Origin: a virus
IMG/VR virus record: IMGVR_UViG_3300005532_000043
Span: 1-23,121 of that record
Length of the DNA: 23,121 bases
Strand: one strand, 5' to 3'
Under the pieces are notes generated by a model that saw nothing but the letters and a program-made list of their open reading frames with translations, had not been told where the DNA came from and did not search any database. Positions 14,139 through 22,715 of this stretch are shown in pieces. The stretch's first letter is position 1. Every line of letters begins with the position of its first letter. Position numbers and translations under genes: made by a program.

Positions 14139-16134
14139 ACTGCTCGTAAACCTGCGAGCGTCTACTGCGGCATTCGCCAAAGACCTCGACAAGGCGCAGC
14201 AGCTCTCCCTCGATTCGGCAAAGGAAATCGAGCGCTCATTCACGCGCGTCAGTGGCGTAATCGCAACCGAGTTGGGCGCAGCCGCAACGGCGATAACCGC
14301 GGCCGTCGCCGGGGCAATCGAGAATGCCGATAAAATGGGCATTCTCGCGCATCAGGCAGGCCTCACGGCGGACCAATTCACCGCGCTGGCCTACGCCGCA
14401 AGCCTCAGCGATGTTTCCGCCGAAACGCTCAATTCCGCCCTCGTCAACCTATCGAAAAACCTCGAAAAGTCGAATCAAGAGACGCAGGAAGGCGCTGCCG
14501 CGCACACGGCGCTTGCCACTCTTTACGGCGGCTCAATTCCCACATTTAAGAATACGAACGATGCGTTCCTTGACATCGTTCAACGTCTCCATGACCTCGG
14601 ACCCGGCTACCAGCAGACGGCGCTCGCTTCGCAAATATTCGGACGGCAACTCGGCGCGCAACTGGTGCCCATGCTTGATTCAAAAAAAGGCATGGCCGAA
14701 CTGGCTGAGGAAGCCAAGTCCTTGGGCGTCGTCATCAGCGACGACCTCGCGAATAAGGCGAATCAATTAGATGATACTGTCCTAAAAATTGAGGACGGAC
14801 TAAAGGGCCTTGCGCTTCGCGTCGCAGTTGACCTCCTGCCTTATCTGCAAAAGCTCGCAGATCAATTCCTCGACAGCGAAAAGAACGCGCAAAAATTCGA
14901 TGACCGCGTTCAGAGCCTTGCTGCGGGCGTCAAAATCCTCGCTACAGGCGCTGTCGCAATTTACGGCGCGCTGCGATTTATCGCCGATGGCGCGGCTGAG
15001 GCTTACGTCGCGATAACGCTCCTCGGCAAGGCCTTGCTCAATCCGCAAACGGACTGGCGAGAGGGAATCGACCAACTAAAGGCTCTCGACAAGCAATGGG
15101 AAGATGACACGCGGAGCACCATCAGCACGATTCAGGGCCTCTGGACAGACCTGGGCAAGACCGTTGCATCCTCCGGCAGCGCAGGCGGAGGGGGCGGCGG
15201 CCTGGCCGGCGGCCTGTCGAAATCACAGAAGGATTTGCAGTCCGCAATCGATGCGACGGTCGCAAGCCTCTCGCACGAGATCAACGAGCTGACCCTCGGC
15301 GCGAACGCTACGCAACTCTATGAGCTTCAGGTCAAGGGCGCGAATGATGCAATCCTCAACTACGTCCAAACGCTGCAAACCTACGTCGAGCGCCTGAAAG
15401 ATGGGCGGGATGTGCTCACTGGCCTGCCGCCGCTCGTGCAATCGACCGCCGATGTCTCTGGCGAACTCGACACGACCTGGCAGGATTTGTATGAGCAAGG
15501 CGTTCGCCTCTGGTATGACACTCGCACAAACATCGAGAAATACGCGCTCGCACAGAACGAACTAAACGCCATCGTGGCCGTCTTCCCCGAATTTGCCGAC
15601 GCGGCAAAGCAGAAACTTCAGGAACTCGCTCAGCAGCTTGGCCTCGTCGCGCAGCCCGAGCAAAAACTGCATCTCGATTTTCGCGCCTTTGCGCGAGACA
15701 TGGTCGACGGGTTCGCTCAGGCCATCGTCGGCGCGCGGAGCTTCGGAGACGTTTTGCGGCAATTGGTGGTAGACCTGGAAGAGGCGATCCTAAAAACGCT
15801 CGTCTTCCAGCAAATCAGCAGCGCGCTGAGCGGCAAAACCGGAATCCTCGGCTTTATCGGCAGCATTTTCGGCGGCTTCCGTGCTTCCGGCGGCCCGGTA
15901 AGCGCCGGAACCTCCTACGTCGTCGGCGAAAAAGGCCCGGAGATCTTTACGCCAAGCACTTCCGGCATGATCGTGCCAAACGGCGGCGCTGGCGTCCAAG
16001 TTGTCTACAACATCGACGCGCGCGGAAGCTCGATTACCGAGCAGCAGTTCCGGCGCTCGCTTAAGGACAGCGAAGACCGCGCTGTTGCGCGCGCCCTTGT
16101 GACGCAGCGCGAACTCTCGCTTAGGACCGCATGA
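14119..16134 (+). CDS. Tail tape measure protein
   Basis: 671 aa with an SD site (GAGGAG, 14108-14113). Helical N-terminus MAVTIGELLVNLRASTAAFA with many Ala and Gln (about 1-60), a hydrophobic segment (AATAITAAVAGAIENA), and the typical LAHQAGLTADQFTALAYAAS phage tape-measure block (about 76-95). A second hydrophobic helix is near 270-285 and a Gly-rich linker is at about 354-366 (GSAGGGGGGLAGG). The C-terminus carries FRASGGPVSAGTSYVVGEKG and PEIFTPSTSGMIVPNG, highly typical of tape-measure C-termini. The protein sets tail length: with the usual ~0.15 nm per residue this would predict a tail of about 100 nm (inference). Confidence 0.95.
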   Translation: MAVTIGELLVNLRASTAAFAKDLDKAQQLSLDSAKEIERSFTRVSGVIATELGAAATAITAAVAGAIENADKMGILAHQAGLTADQFTALAYAASLSDVSAETLNSALVNLSKNLEKSNQETQEGAAAHTALATLYGGSIPTFKNTNDAFLDIVQRLHDLGPGYQQTALASQIFGRQLGAQLVPMLDSKKGMAELAEEAKSLGVVISDDLANKANQLDDTVLKIEDGLKGLALRVAVDLLPYLQKLADQFLDSEKNAQKFDDRVQSLAAGVKILATGAVAIYGALRFIADGAAEAYVAITLLGKALLNPQTDWREGIDQLKALDKQWEDDTRSTISTIQGLWTDLGKTVASSGSAGGGGGGLAGGLSKSQKDLQSAIDATVASLSHEINELTLGANATQLYELQVKGANDAILNYVQTLQTYVERLKDGRDVLTGLPPLVQSTADVSGELDTTWQDLYEQGVRLWYDTRTNIEKYALAQNELNAIVAVFPEFADAAKQKLQELAQQLGLVAQPEQKLHLDFRAFARDMVDGFAQAIVGARSFGDVLRQLVVDLEEAILKTLVFQQISSALSGKTGILGFIGSIFGGFRASGGPVSAGTSYVVGEKGPEIFTPSTSGMIVPNGGAGVQVVYNIDARGSSITEQQFRRSLKDSEDRAVARALVTQRELSLRTA

Positions 16135-16754
16135 GTATCACCTATCCGCTGTCGCTGCCCTCGTCTCCGCCCGGAATCGAGGCAATCGAGCTTTCGTCGA
16201 ATGACGTTGTAGGCATCGGCGCGTCTCCGTTCACCGGGCAGCAGCAGATTCTCGAATGGCCCGGTAACTGGTGGACGGCGCGCATCTCTCTCCCGCCGAT
16301 GTATCGCGTTGATGCCGAGCGATGGATCGCGTTTCTCGTGTCGCTCAAGGGCATGTCGGGAACTTTCCTGCTGGGCGATCCGAACGGAAAGACGCCGCTC
16401 GGAATCGCGACAGGAACGCCGCTCGTGAACGGCTCGAATCAGACCGGCAAGGTGCTGGCGACGAAAGGATGGACGCCGAGCATCGCTGGGATTCTGAAAG
16501 CTGGCGACTACCTGCAAATCGGCAGCGGCGCCACGACGCGCCTCTACAAGGCGATGAAGGATGCGAATAGCGACGCGTCGGGCAACTGCGTCGTGGATGT
16601 GTGGCCCTCAATCCGCGACCTGCCCGCGGACGGGGCCGCAATCGTCACTTCGTCGGCCAAAGGCACCTTCCGCCGAAACTCGAATCAGCAGGCGTGGACA
16701 ATCAACAAGGACAAGACGTACTCGATAGCCTTTGACGCCATAGAGGCGATATGA
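16131..16754 (+). CDS. Distal tail-associated protein
   Basis: 207 aa overlapping the tape measure by ATGA. The sequence is beta-rich with WPGNWWTARISLPPMYRVDA and WIAFLVSLKGMSGTFLLGDP near the middle, and VWPSIRDLPADGAAIV and KTYSIAFDAIEAI towards the end. This resembles the tail proteins found directly after the tape measure in phages whose next gene is a DUF2163-like protein, acting as the distal tail ring. I assign the role from the pattern and the gene order. No signal peptide or enzyme motif is seen. Confidence 0.82.
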   Translation: MSITYPLSLPSSPPGIEAIELSSNDVVGIGASPFTGQQQILEWPGNWWTARISLPPMYRVDAERWIAFLVSLKGMSGTFLLGDPNGKTPLGIATGTPLVNGSNQTGKVLATKGWTPSIAGILKAGDYLQIGSGATTRLYKAMKDANSDASGNCVVDVWPSIRDLPADGAAIVTSSAKGTFRRNSNQQAWTINKDKTYSIAFDAIEAI

Positions 16755-17386
16755 CGCGAGCGCTCACTAGCGCGATGGGTACTGCCATCGCCGCGGACAA
16801 GGTCTATCCGGTTGTCTTTGTCGAAATCAGCTTCGCTTCCGGCATCGTGAGATTTTGGTCGGGCCTCGGGCCAATCACCTGGAACGGCCTGACATGGTAC
16901 GGCACCGGCGCTCTCGGTTCGATGTCGCAGCTCCCGGAAACGAGCGATTTGCAGGCACAAGGCGTTTCGCTATCGCTCTCGGGCATCCCATCGGACATTC
17001 TCGCGGATTGTCTCGGCGAAGTGCGTCAGGGGAAGCCAGCGCGAATCTGGTTCGGCGCCATGGATGCATCCGGCGGCCTGATTGCCGACCCGTATCAGGC
17101 GATGGCGGGCCGCGTCGACGCCGTCAAGCTCTCCGAGGGCGGAGATACTTCGACGATTACGGTCAATGTGGAAACCCAACTCGTCGATATGCAGCGCGCG
17201 CGCGATCGCCGCTATACCGACAAGGACCAGCAGTTTTATTTTCCCGGCGACCTCGGTTTCCAATACGTGCCCGCGATGCAGACATGGACTGGCGTCTGGG
17301 GCCGCAAAACCACAAGCGCAAGCTCTGGCGGCGGAGGCGGCGGAAACGGCGGCGGAGGGTCGAAGAATCCGAGGTTTGCGGCCTGA
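16751..17386 (+). CDS. Tail protein, DUF2163-like (distal tail / baseplate hub component)
   Basis: 211 aa, ATGA overlap with the previous gene. The opening VVFVEISFASGIVRFWSGLG and PITWNGLTWYGTGALGSM fits this tail family, as do the LQAQGVSLSLSGIPSDILAD block and the ARDRRYTDKDQQFYFPGDLG segment near residue 160. The C-terminus is a Ser/Gly-rich flexible tail (about 190-205). In gene transfer agents and related siphophages this gene is followed by a cysteine peptidase and the tail-tip protein, exactly as here. Confidence 0.86.
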   Translation: MTRALTSAMGTAIAADKVYPVVFVEISFASGIVRFWSGLGPITWNGLTWYGTGALGSMSQLPETSDLQAQGVSLSLSGIPSDILADCLGEVRQGKPARIWFGAMDASGGLIADPYQAMAGRVDAVKLSEGGDTSTITVNVETQLVDMQRARDRRYTDKDQQFYFPGDLGFQYVPAMQTWTGVWGRKTTSASSGGGGGGNGGGGSKNPRFAA

Positions 17387-17808
17387 TGTCCTTGGAGCGG
17401 CTCGACGATTGGGACTTGCGACTGAATGAACTCGTTGCCGACCGCGGGAACTCGCCATTTTCATGGGGCGCAAACGATTGCATCCTGTTCGCCTGCGATT
17501 GCATTTTGGCGATCACGGGCACGGACCTTGCGGCGGAATTTCGCGGCAAATATCGAACACGATTGCAGGCAGCGCGCATCCTGAAGGACTTCGGCGGCCT
17601 CGAACGGTTGGCCGACAGCTTCGCTGCGAAGCATGAAATTCCGCGCCTCGAATTTCCGGCACTCGCGCAGCGCGGCGACGTTGGCCTTGTCGAATCAGGT
17701 CACGGCCTGGCGCTGACGGTAGTGGCCGACAGATACGTCGTCGCACCTGGCGCTTCCGCACTCGAATTTATTCCTTTCTCGCGCCTGACGCGCGCATGGA
17801 GAATCTGA
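17386..17808 (+). CDS. NlpC/P60-like tail peptidase domain protein (DUF6950-type)
   Basis: 140 aa from ATG 17386, sharing one base with the previous stop (TGATG). The motif FSWGANDCILFACDCI (about 25-40) carries the probable catalytic Cys32, in the same context as NlpC/P60-like phage tail proteins; GHGLALTVV (about 105-113) would supply His106. Between them lies the RGDVGLVESG strand typical of the fold. Such proteins are thought to open peptidoglycan locally during DNA entry or to assist tip assembly. Its place between the DUF2163-like and tail-tip genes is standard. Confidence 0.87.
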   Translation: MSLERLDDWDLRLNELVADRGNSPFSWGANDCILFACDCILAITGTDLAAEFRGKYRTRLQAARILKDFGGLERLADSFAAKHEIPRLEFPALAQRGDVGLVESGHGLALTVVADRYVVAPGASALEFIPFSRLTRAWRI

Positions 17809-17812
17809 CATT
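17798..17812 (+). promoter_or_regulatory. SD site GGAGAA placed for an ATT start codon
   Basis: GGAGAA (17798-17803) lies inside the last codons of the NlpC-like gene. It is six to eight bases upstream of ATT at 17810, the first codon of an uninterrupted hydrophobic reading frame leading into the tail-tip protein. No ATG, GTG or TTG occurs in that frame until 17906, and no SD site precedes that ATG. Confidence 0.6.
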
Positions 17813-20800
17813 CCGGTAATCGTTCCCATCCTGATCGGCCTCGGCATTGCGGCCTCGGCCGCGCCTATCGCCGTCGGCATTTTCGGCAGCATCTTTCTCT
17901 TCAACATGATGGTCGGCATCGGCCTGACGACGGTGCTGAGCGGCGTCGGGCGGCTCCTGCAAAAGCGCCCGAATCTCGCGCAACTCATTTCCGATTCCGC
18001 CAATCGCGCCGTCACCGTCAGGCAGCCGATCTCGTCCTGGCGCGTGATTTACGGATCGCTCGGGCAGGTTGGGGGCATCATCACGTTCATGCATGTCGAG
18101 GGCACGAGCAACGAGTTTCTGCATCTCGTCATCACGCTCGCGGGCCACAAGTTGCACGCCATCAATACCATGTACTTTGACGGTGTCGCCGTTCCGCTCG
18201 ATGGTTCCGGCAATGCGACGGGCAACTATGCTGGCTTCGTCTTTGTCGAAAAGAATCTCGGGACGACGACGCAGTCGGCTTTCGCCGATCTCGTCGCCAA
18301 ATCGGGCGGCAAATGGACTTCAGCACACAAGCAACTCGGCCGCGCGGGCGTCCATGTTCGCCTCAAATTCGACCAGAACAAATTTCCGAACGGCATCCCG
18401 AATATCACTTTCGACGTACAGGGCAAAGAGGTCTATGACCCGCGCACGAACGCGGCGGGATTCAGCAACAATGCGGCGCTCTGCATTGCAGACTATCTCA
18501 CGACGAAGGATTACGGGCTAAACGCCAAGACGCAGTTCGCGACGCGAATGCAAACCTCCGGCGGCTCGGCTCTGACGAAATCGATCTCGCAGGTAGTCAC
18601 GCCATCGGTCAACGCTCAGGATTACGAGCTGCTGTGCTTCGTCGAAAATATCGGCACGAAAGACGCACAACTGAACATGCGTGACACGGCAGGCTCGCTC
18701 GGGACGGTTCCCGTCCTCGTGAAGGCGGGCACTAAAGGGAACGTCTATCAGCGCGTGACCGGAGACGGCGTAGCCAATATCCAATTTTGCGTTCAAAGCA
18801 CGTCCGTCGGCGACTCGCTCGACCTGCTGCTGTTCAACCCCATCATCAGGCGCGCCGGGCTCGACGAGAACCTGCTGGCTTCGCAGGATTTCACAACCGG
18901 CTTTGGCACGCTCAGCGGCTCATCAGTTACGGTTACGCAAGGACATCTCGCCTCCGTCGAAATCGACCGCGCGGCGCTGATTACCGCCGCGAATATCTGC
19001 GATGAAGCCGTGACGCTGAAGGCTGGCGGTACGGAGGCGCGGTATACCTGCAACGGCGCTTTCGAGACAAGCACGGTCCCGTCCGAAATCATCGCCGGGA
19101 TGCTCAGCGCAATGGCCGGCCGCTTGGTCTACAGCGGCGGCGTCTTTCAAATCTTCGCAGGCTCCTACCTGACGCCGACGGCGACGGTTACAGATGGCGA
19201 TTTTCGCGGCCCGATGAGCCTCACACTGGCAAAATCGAAGCGCGACCTCTACAACGGCGTCAAGGGCGTCTACGTCTCGCCGCTCAATAACTGGCAGCCG
19301 AGCGACTTTCCTCCATTCCAGAACGCGGCCTATGTCGATGAGGATGGTGAGGAAATGTGGGCCGATGTCGAGATGCCCTTCACGACTTCGGCTCCGACAG
19401 CGCAGCGCCTCGCCAAAATCCAGCTTGAGCGCAATCGGCGGCAAATCACCGGCGTGCTTCCGCTGAAGCTATCGAAGTATGGCATTTCGACGCTCGACGT
19501 GATTCAGATCACGCACTCGCGTTTCGGCTGGACGAATAAAACATTCGAGGTTGTGTCGCTCAATCTCGTGCAGGATTCAGGCGGAAGCGATGGCGCTCTC
19601 ATCGGCGTAGACGTTTCGGTGCAGGAGACGGATTCCAACGTCTACGTCTGGACGCCATCGGTAGACGAGCAGAACGTTGACGCCTTCCCAGCCGTCAATC
19701 CCTATGACCCAACGCAGGTGGGCAGCGTCTCAAGCCTCGCCGTCGCCGCCGCAATTGTAACCACGCCTGACGGCGTGCAGATGCTTAAGGGCAGGCTGAG
19801 TTGGACTTCGCCCGCAGACGAGTTTGTCCTTGCCGGCGGCCGCATTCATATCTACGTGAAGAAGCATTCCGACGCGAACTATCTCCAGGCTGGCGTCGTG
19901 AGCGGACGCGAAGTTTCCTTCGACGTGCCGCTGATTCTGAGCGGCGTGGCCTACGACTATCAGGTCATCTGCGAGAACATCCACGGCGTCCTTGGCTCGG
20001 CCGTCACGCTCTCAAATCAGACCGTCAATTCCTCCGTCAGCGGAATGCTGACCTATCGCCCTCTGACGAATCCGCTGACCGCGCATGACGCCGGCGCGAC
20101 GGCGACGATCAATGTCGGGTCGTTCACGATGCGGATCCAGGGGATCGGCGACGTCAGCATAAACTCGGGAGCGATCACCGGGCTTTCGTTCAATACTCTC
20201 TATTTCATCTATTACGACGACGACCAGCTCGCCGGCGGCGCGGTGACATTCGTAGCGACTACGACAAAAGAGACCACACTCGACGGCAACGGCCGATTTT
20301 TCGTCGGATCGATCCTCACGCCGATCGACGGCTTCGCAGACACCGGCGGCAACAATGACGGGGGAAGCGGAGCGCAGAGCGGGATGCTGAATCGGGTCTA
20401 CTTGACGCAGATCTCGCAGTCGCTTTTCGGTAATGCGGCCGTAGCGAATGGCTTCCAGTTCGCGGACTCGGACGAGAGGACCAGCGCTGAGCTTTCGGCG
20501 ACGGCTAACGGCTCAAATAATTTTGGCACCTTGCGACTGACCGGCGGCGCGGGGATGAATCGCCGTTACACTTCGGCGACGCTGAATATCCTCTACTCAG
20601 TTCCTACCAACACGACCGCGGGCGGCCCCGCAGGAATTACCGTCGCTCAGGTCCTCGGCTGCATTCTCGGGAGCGACGGGAATCTATACGACTTTTTGGA
20701 CAACACGGCCTTGACGGTCAACATTCCGCAAGGCGGGGGCACCGTGGCGAAGACGAAAGTCTCTATCGCCATCCCGCCTGGTACGAATCTCAACCAGGTC

Positions 20801-20896
20801 TGCGCTGTCCTGAACGTTCTCTTCGGAAATACGGCCAGTAACTCCGGGCAGATCAAGATCGACGGATTTCTGGCTTATCTCGAGCTGGTTGAATAA
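17810..20896 (+). CDS. Tail-tip / host-specificity protein (lambda J-like), probable ATT start
   Basis: 1028 aa if translation starts at ATT 17810; 996 aa from ATG 17906. The extra N-terminus (PVIVPILIGLGIAASAAPIA and GIFGSIFLFNMMVGIGLTTV) is the hydrophobic segment typical of J-like central tail proteins, and it has an SD site, so I prefer it. Next come the NRAVTVRQPISSWRVIYG block (about 64-81), the NAALCIADYLTTKDYGLNA block (about 221-239) and IDRAALITAANICDEAVTLK (about 385-404), all J-family hallmarks. Between the last two lies an extra ~140-residue module, where most relatives join them within a few residues. An Fn3-like domain is near 640-740. The C-terminal ~300 residues are beta-rich and probably bind the receptor. 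The protein forms the tail tip and determines host range. Confidence 0.9.
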   Translation: MPVIVPILIGLGIAASAAPIAVGIFGSIFLFNMMVGIGLTTVLSGVGRLLQKRPNLAQLISDSANRAVTVRQPISSWRVIYGSLGQVGGIITFMHVEGTSNEFLHLVITLAGHKLHAINTMYFDGVAVPLDGSGNATGNYAGFVFVEKNLGTTTQSAFADLVAKSGGKWTSAHKQLGRAGVHVRLKFDQNKFPNGIPNITFDVQGKEVYDPRTNAAGFSNNAALCIADYLTTKDYGLNAKTQFATRMQTSGGSALTKSISQVVTPSVNAQDYELLCFVENIGTKDAQLNMRDTAGSLGTVPVLVKAGTKGNVYQRVTGDGVANIQFCVQSTSVGDSLDLLLFNPIIRRAGLDENLLASQDFTTGFGTLSGSSVTVTQGHLASVEIDRAALITAANICDEAVTLKAGGTEARYTCNGAFETSTVPSEIIAGMLSAMAGRLVYSGGVFQIFAGSYLTPTATVTDGDFRGPMSLTLAKSKRDLYNGVKGVYVSPLNNWQPSDFPPFQNAAYVDEDGEEMWADVEMPFTTSAPTAQRLAKIQLERNRRQITGVLPLKLSKYGISTLDVIQITHSRFGWTNKTFEVVSLNLVQDSGGSDGALIGVDVSVQETDSNVYVWTPSVDEQNVDAFPAVNPYDPTQVGSVSSLAVAAAIVTTPDGVQMLKGRLSWTSPADEFVLAGGRIHIYVKKHSDANYLQAGVVSGREVSFDVPLILSGVAYDYQVICENIHGVLGSAVTLSNQTVNSSVSGMLTYRPLTNPLTAHDAGATATINVGSFTMRIQGIGDVSINSGAITGLSFNTLYFIYYDDDQLAGGAVTFVATTTKETTLDGNGRFFVGSILTPIDGFADTGGNNDGGSGAQSGMLNRVYLTQISQSLFGNAAVANGFQFADSDERTSAELSATANGSNNFGTLRLTGGAGMNRRYTSATLNILYSVPTNTTAGGPAGITVAQVLGCILGSDGNLYDFLDNTALTVNIPQGGGTVAKTKVSIAIPPGTNLNQVCAVLNVLFGNTASNSGQIKIDGFLAYLELVE

Positions 20897-20905
20897 GGGC
20901 GCGAT

Positions 20906-21181
20906 ATGCAACTGACAATTAGCGTCGGAGATTATCGGGTCGTCGTCGACGTCCAGCGATGCGGCAAGGCGCATGACCTTCTCGACTTCGTCGCTACGTG
21001 CGAGGGCAAGACGGTCGCCGGCAGGATGACGGTCAGCGGCGGGCACGGAAAGACGCCCGAGCAGCTTGAGCGCGAAATCCGCGAATTTGCGGAGCGCATC
21101 GCGCATGAAGCCGCCGAAGACGCGCATCTGCATAAGCTGACTTCGAGCGTTCTCGAGCCACAACAAGGAGAAAGCCAATGA
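20906..21181 (+). CDS. Small acidic protein of unknown function
   Basis: 91 aa with an AAGGG SD site. The first half predicts beta strands (MQLTISVGDYRVVVDVQRC), the second half an acidic helix (PEQLEREIREFAERIAHEAA). It overlaps the next small membrane protein by ATGA. There is no signal peptide, membrane helix or known motif. Position between tail tip and lysis genes is common for unassigned phage ORFs. Confidence 0.78.
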   Translation: MQLTISVGDYRVVVDVQRCGKAHDLLDFVATCEGKTVAGRMTVSGGHGKTPEQLEREIREFAERIAHEAAEDAHLHKLTSSVLEPQQGESQ

Positions 21182-21369
21182 GCGTAGGCCAAGAACTGGA
21201 AAAAATCGAAAACACCGTCTATCTGCCGTTCACGCTTCGCGTCCTCGGAATCGCCGTGCTGACTGTGACCGTCTGGAAGGGCGTGCACGGCTTCTTTCCG
21301 ACCGCAGGCATCCTGATTGGCGGAGCCATGCTGCTCGTCGGCGGCATGTTCAACAAAATCTACAAATAG
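21178..21369 (+). CDS. Small two-helix membrane protein, candidate holin
   Basis: 63 aa with a strong SD site (AAGGAGA) and an ATGA overlap upstream. A short polar N-terminus is followed by hydrophobic segments at about 17-35 (LPFTLRVLGIAVLTVTVW) and 42-58 (TAGILIGGAMLLVGGMF), and the end is basic (NKIYK). Two helices, small size and position directly before the endopeptidase suggest a class II holin, which would permeabilise the inner membrane at lysis. Holins lack conserved sequence, so this rests on topology and context. Confidence 0.72.
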   Translation: MSVGQELEKIENTVYLPFTLRVLGIAVLTVTVWKGVHGFFPTAGILIGGAMLLVGGMFNKIYK

Positions 21370-21375
21370 GCGCCC

Positions 21376-21867
21376 GTGGACAACGTCTCGGAAGCAAACC
21401 TGGGCGGCGTGCATCCCGAGCTTGCCCGACGCGTGCGCAGACTCGCGGATAAGTGCGAGGCGAACGGCATCGCTATTCGAGTGACGCAAGGCCTGCGCAC
21501 TTGGGGCGCTCAGGACGCGCTCTATGCTCAGGGTCGCACGGCGCCGGGCAAAATCGTGACGAACGCGCCTGGCGGCCATTCGATGCACAACTTTGGCCTG
21601 GCGGTCGATATCGTTCCCGCAGCGGAAGGCTTTCCGTCCTTTGTGCCCGACTGGAACGCGATGGACTTGCGCTGGAAAAACGTGCTCGCGCTCGCGAAAA
21701 CGTGCGGTCTCGCGGAAGGTGCCGAGTGGCGAACCTTTCCAGACATGCCGCATTTGTACCTCGAAGAGTGTCCCGCGAATCCTGACGACAATCTGCGCTA
21801 CGCCTTCCGAGAAGGCGGACTCGAAGCCGTATGGCGCGAACTGAAGCTCCCGGAGGCGACAACGTGA
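21376..21867 (+). CDS. M15-family peptidoglycan L,D-endopeptidase (endolysin)
   Basis: 163 aa with a GTG start six bases after the previous stop. The motif S69-x-H71-x-x-G-x-A-x-D78 (in GGHSMHNFGLAVDI) supplies two zinc ligands, and MPHLYL with His126 the third. Asp123 just before it is the usual catalytic acid/base position. The spacing and the TQGLRTWGAQDALYAQGR entry segment match the VanY/CwlK/M15_4 type, which cleaves the stem-peptide L-Ala-D-Glu or related bond. There is no signal peptide, so export depends on a holin. It overlaps the lipoprotein gene by GTGA. This is the main lysis enzyme in the window. Confidence 0.93.
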   Translation: MDNVSEANLGGVHPELARRVRRLADKCEANGIAIRVTQGLRTWGAQDALYAQGRTAPGKIVTNAPGGHSMHNFGLAVDIVPAAEGFPSFVPDWNAMDLRWKNVLALAKTCGLAEGAEWRTFPDMPHLYLEECPANPDDNLRYAFREGGLEAVWRELKLPEATT

Positions 21868-22088
21868 AGCCCGCGGCGATTCCTGCATTGCTCGCGGCCC
21901 TATTGCTCGCCGGATGCGCTATGCGACGCGCCGACGTTCACCGCATCTGCGACCGATGGATGAGCGGCCCGCAAGTCCATCTGGAACGGTGGGGCGACGG
22001 CCTTGTGTGCGTCGAAGACTACAGCGGCGCGAGTGCCTACGCCGCAGCCGTGCCGGAGACGCAGATTCACTGCGAGGCAAAACAATGA
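21864..22088 (+). CDS. Small lipoprotein, candidate outer-membrane spanin
   Basis: 74 aa with a GTG start overlapping the endolysin stop; GGAGG at 21852-21856 is the SD site. The N-terminus KPAAIPALLAALLLAGC is a signal peptide ending in a perfect lipobox (LAGC, Cys18). The mature part is about 57 residues with three further Cys residues (28, 49, 71). Its position directly after the endolysin and before an Rz-like protein suggests an o-spanin (Rz1-type). However, it lacks the Pro-rich character of lambda Rz1 and precedes rather than nests in its partner, so another lipoprotein role is possible. Confidence 0.75.
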   Translation: MKPAAIPALLAALLLAGCAMRRADVHRICDRWMSGPQVHLERWGDGLVCVEDYSGASAYAAAVPETQIHCEAKQ

Positions 22089-22705
22089 CGGCGCGCGCAA
22101 AAATTGAGGTTGCTGTCGCGGTCGCTGCCGTCCTTGCGGCTGCGCTCGGATCGCGCTCTTGGCTCTCGGAGCATGACGCTCGACTGAAAGCCGAGGCCGA
22201 TTCAAGAGCGAATCAGCAGGCGATCGCGGCAAACCAGCTGCAGATCGCATCTCTCGCTCAGATGATCCAGCAGGTTCGCGACGACAATGCAAAGCAGGTC
22301 GCTGCGCTCAATCAGACCGTCGCCGCGCTCAAAACGCCTGGCGATCAGATGGCGTGGATCCTCGAGCAGCTCAAGACCTCGCAGCCAATCAACGTCAATA
22401 TCCCGAAGGACCCGAACCAGGCCGCGACGGCCGTCGTCCCTCAGGCCGATATCCCGCAGATCCTCGCGCAGGTTCAGGCCTGCCAGCAGTGCAAGCTCGA
22501 CCTCGCCGCGAAGGAGCAGGAACTCGGGTATGTCCAGCAACAGAATGCGAAACTCGCGGATTCGCTCAAAGCAACGACGGACGACCGCGACGAATGGAAA
22601 GCCACGGCTCAAGGCGGCACGAAATGGCAACGCTTCAAGCGCGCGGCGAAGTGGTTTGCGATCGGCGCGGCCGCGGGCGTCGTCGCCGACCGTCTGCATC
22701 ACTGA
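22085..22705 (+). CDS. Membrane-anchored coiled-coil protein, candidate inner-membrane spanin (Rz-like)
   Basis: 206 aa, ATGA overlap with the lipoprotein gene, GAGG SD site. An N-terminal membrane helix (VAVAVAAVLAAALGSRSW, about 9-26) is followed by a long Ala/Gln/Asp-rich coiled coil (about 30-85) and a second coiled coil around 140-175. A Gly/Ala-rich hydrophobic end (AKWFAIGAAAGVVADRL) may form a hairpin or a second membrane contact. The single anchor plus coiled coil fits Rz-type spanins, which bridge to the outer-membrane lipoprotein and fuse the membranes in Gram-negative lysis. It is longer than lambda Rz, so the identification is probable, not certain. Confidence 0.76.
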   Translation: MTARAKIEVAVAVAAVLAAALGSRSWLSEHDARLKAEADSRANQQAIAANQLQIASLAQMIQQVRDDNAKQVAALNQTVAALKTPGDQMAWILEQLKTSQPINVNIPKDPNQAATAVVPQADIPQILAQVQACQQCKLDLAAKEQELGYVQQQNAKLADSLKATTDDRDEWKATAQGGTKWQRFKRAAKWFAIGAAAGVVADRLHH

Positions 22706-22715
22706 GGGTTAATCG

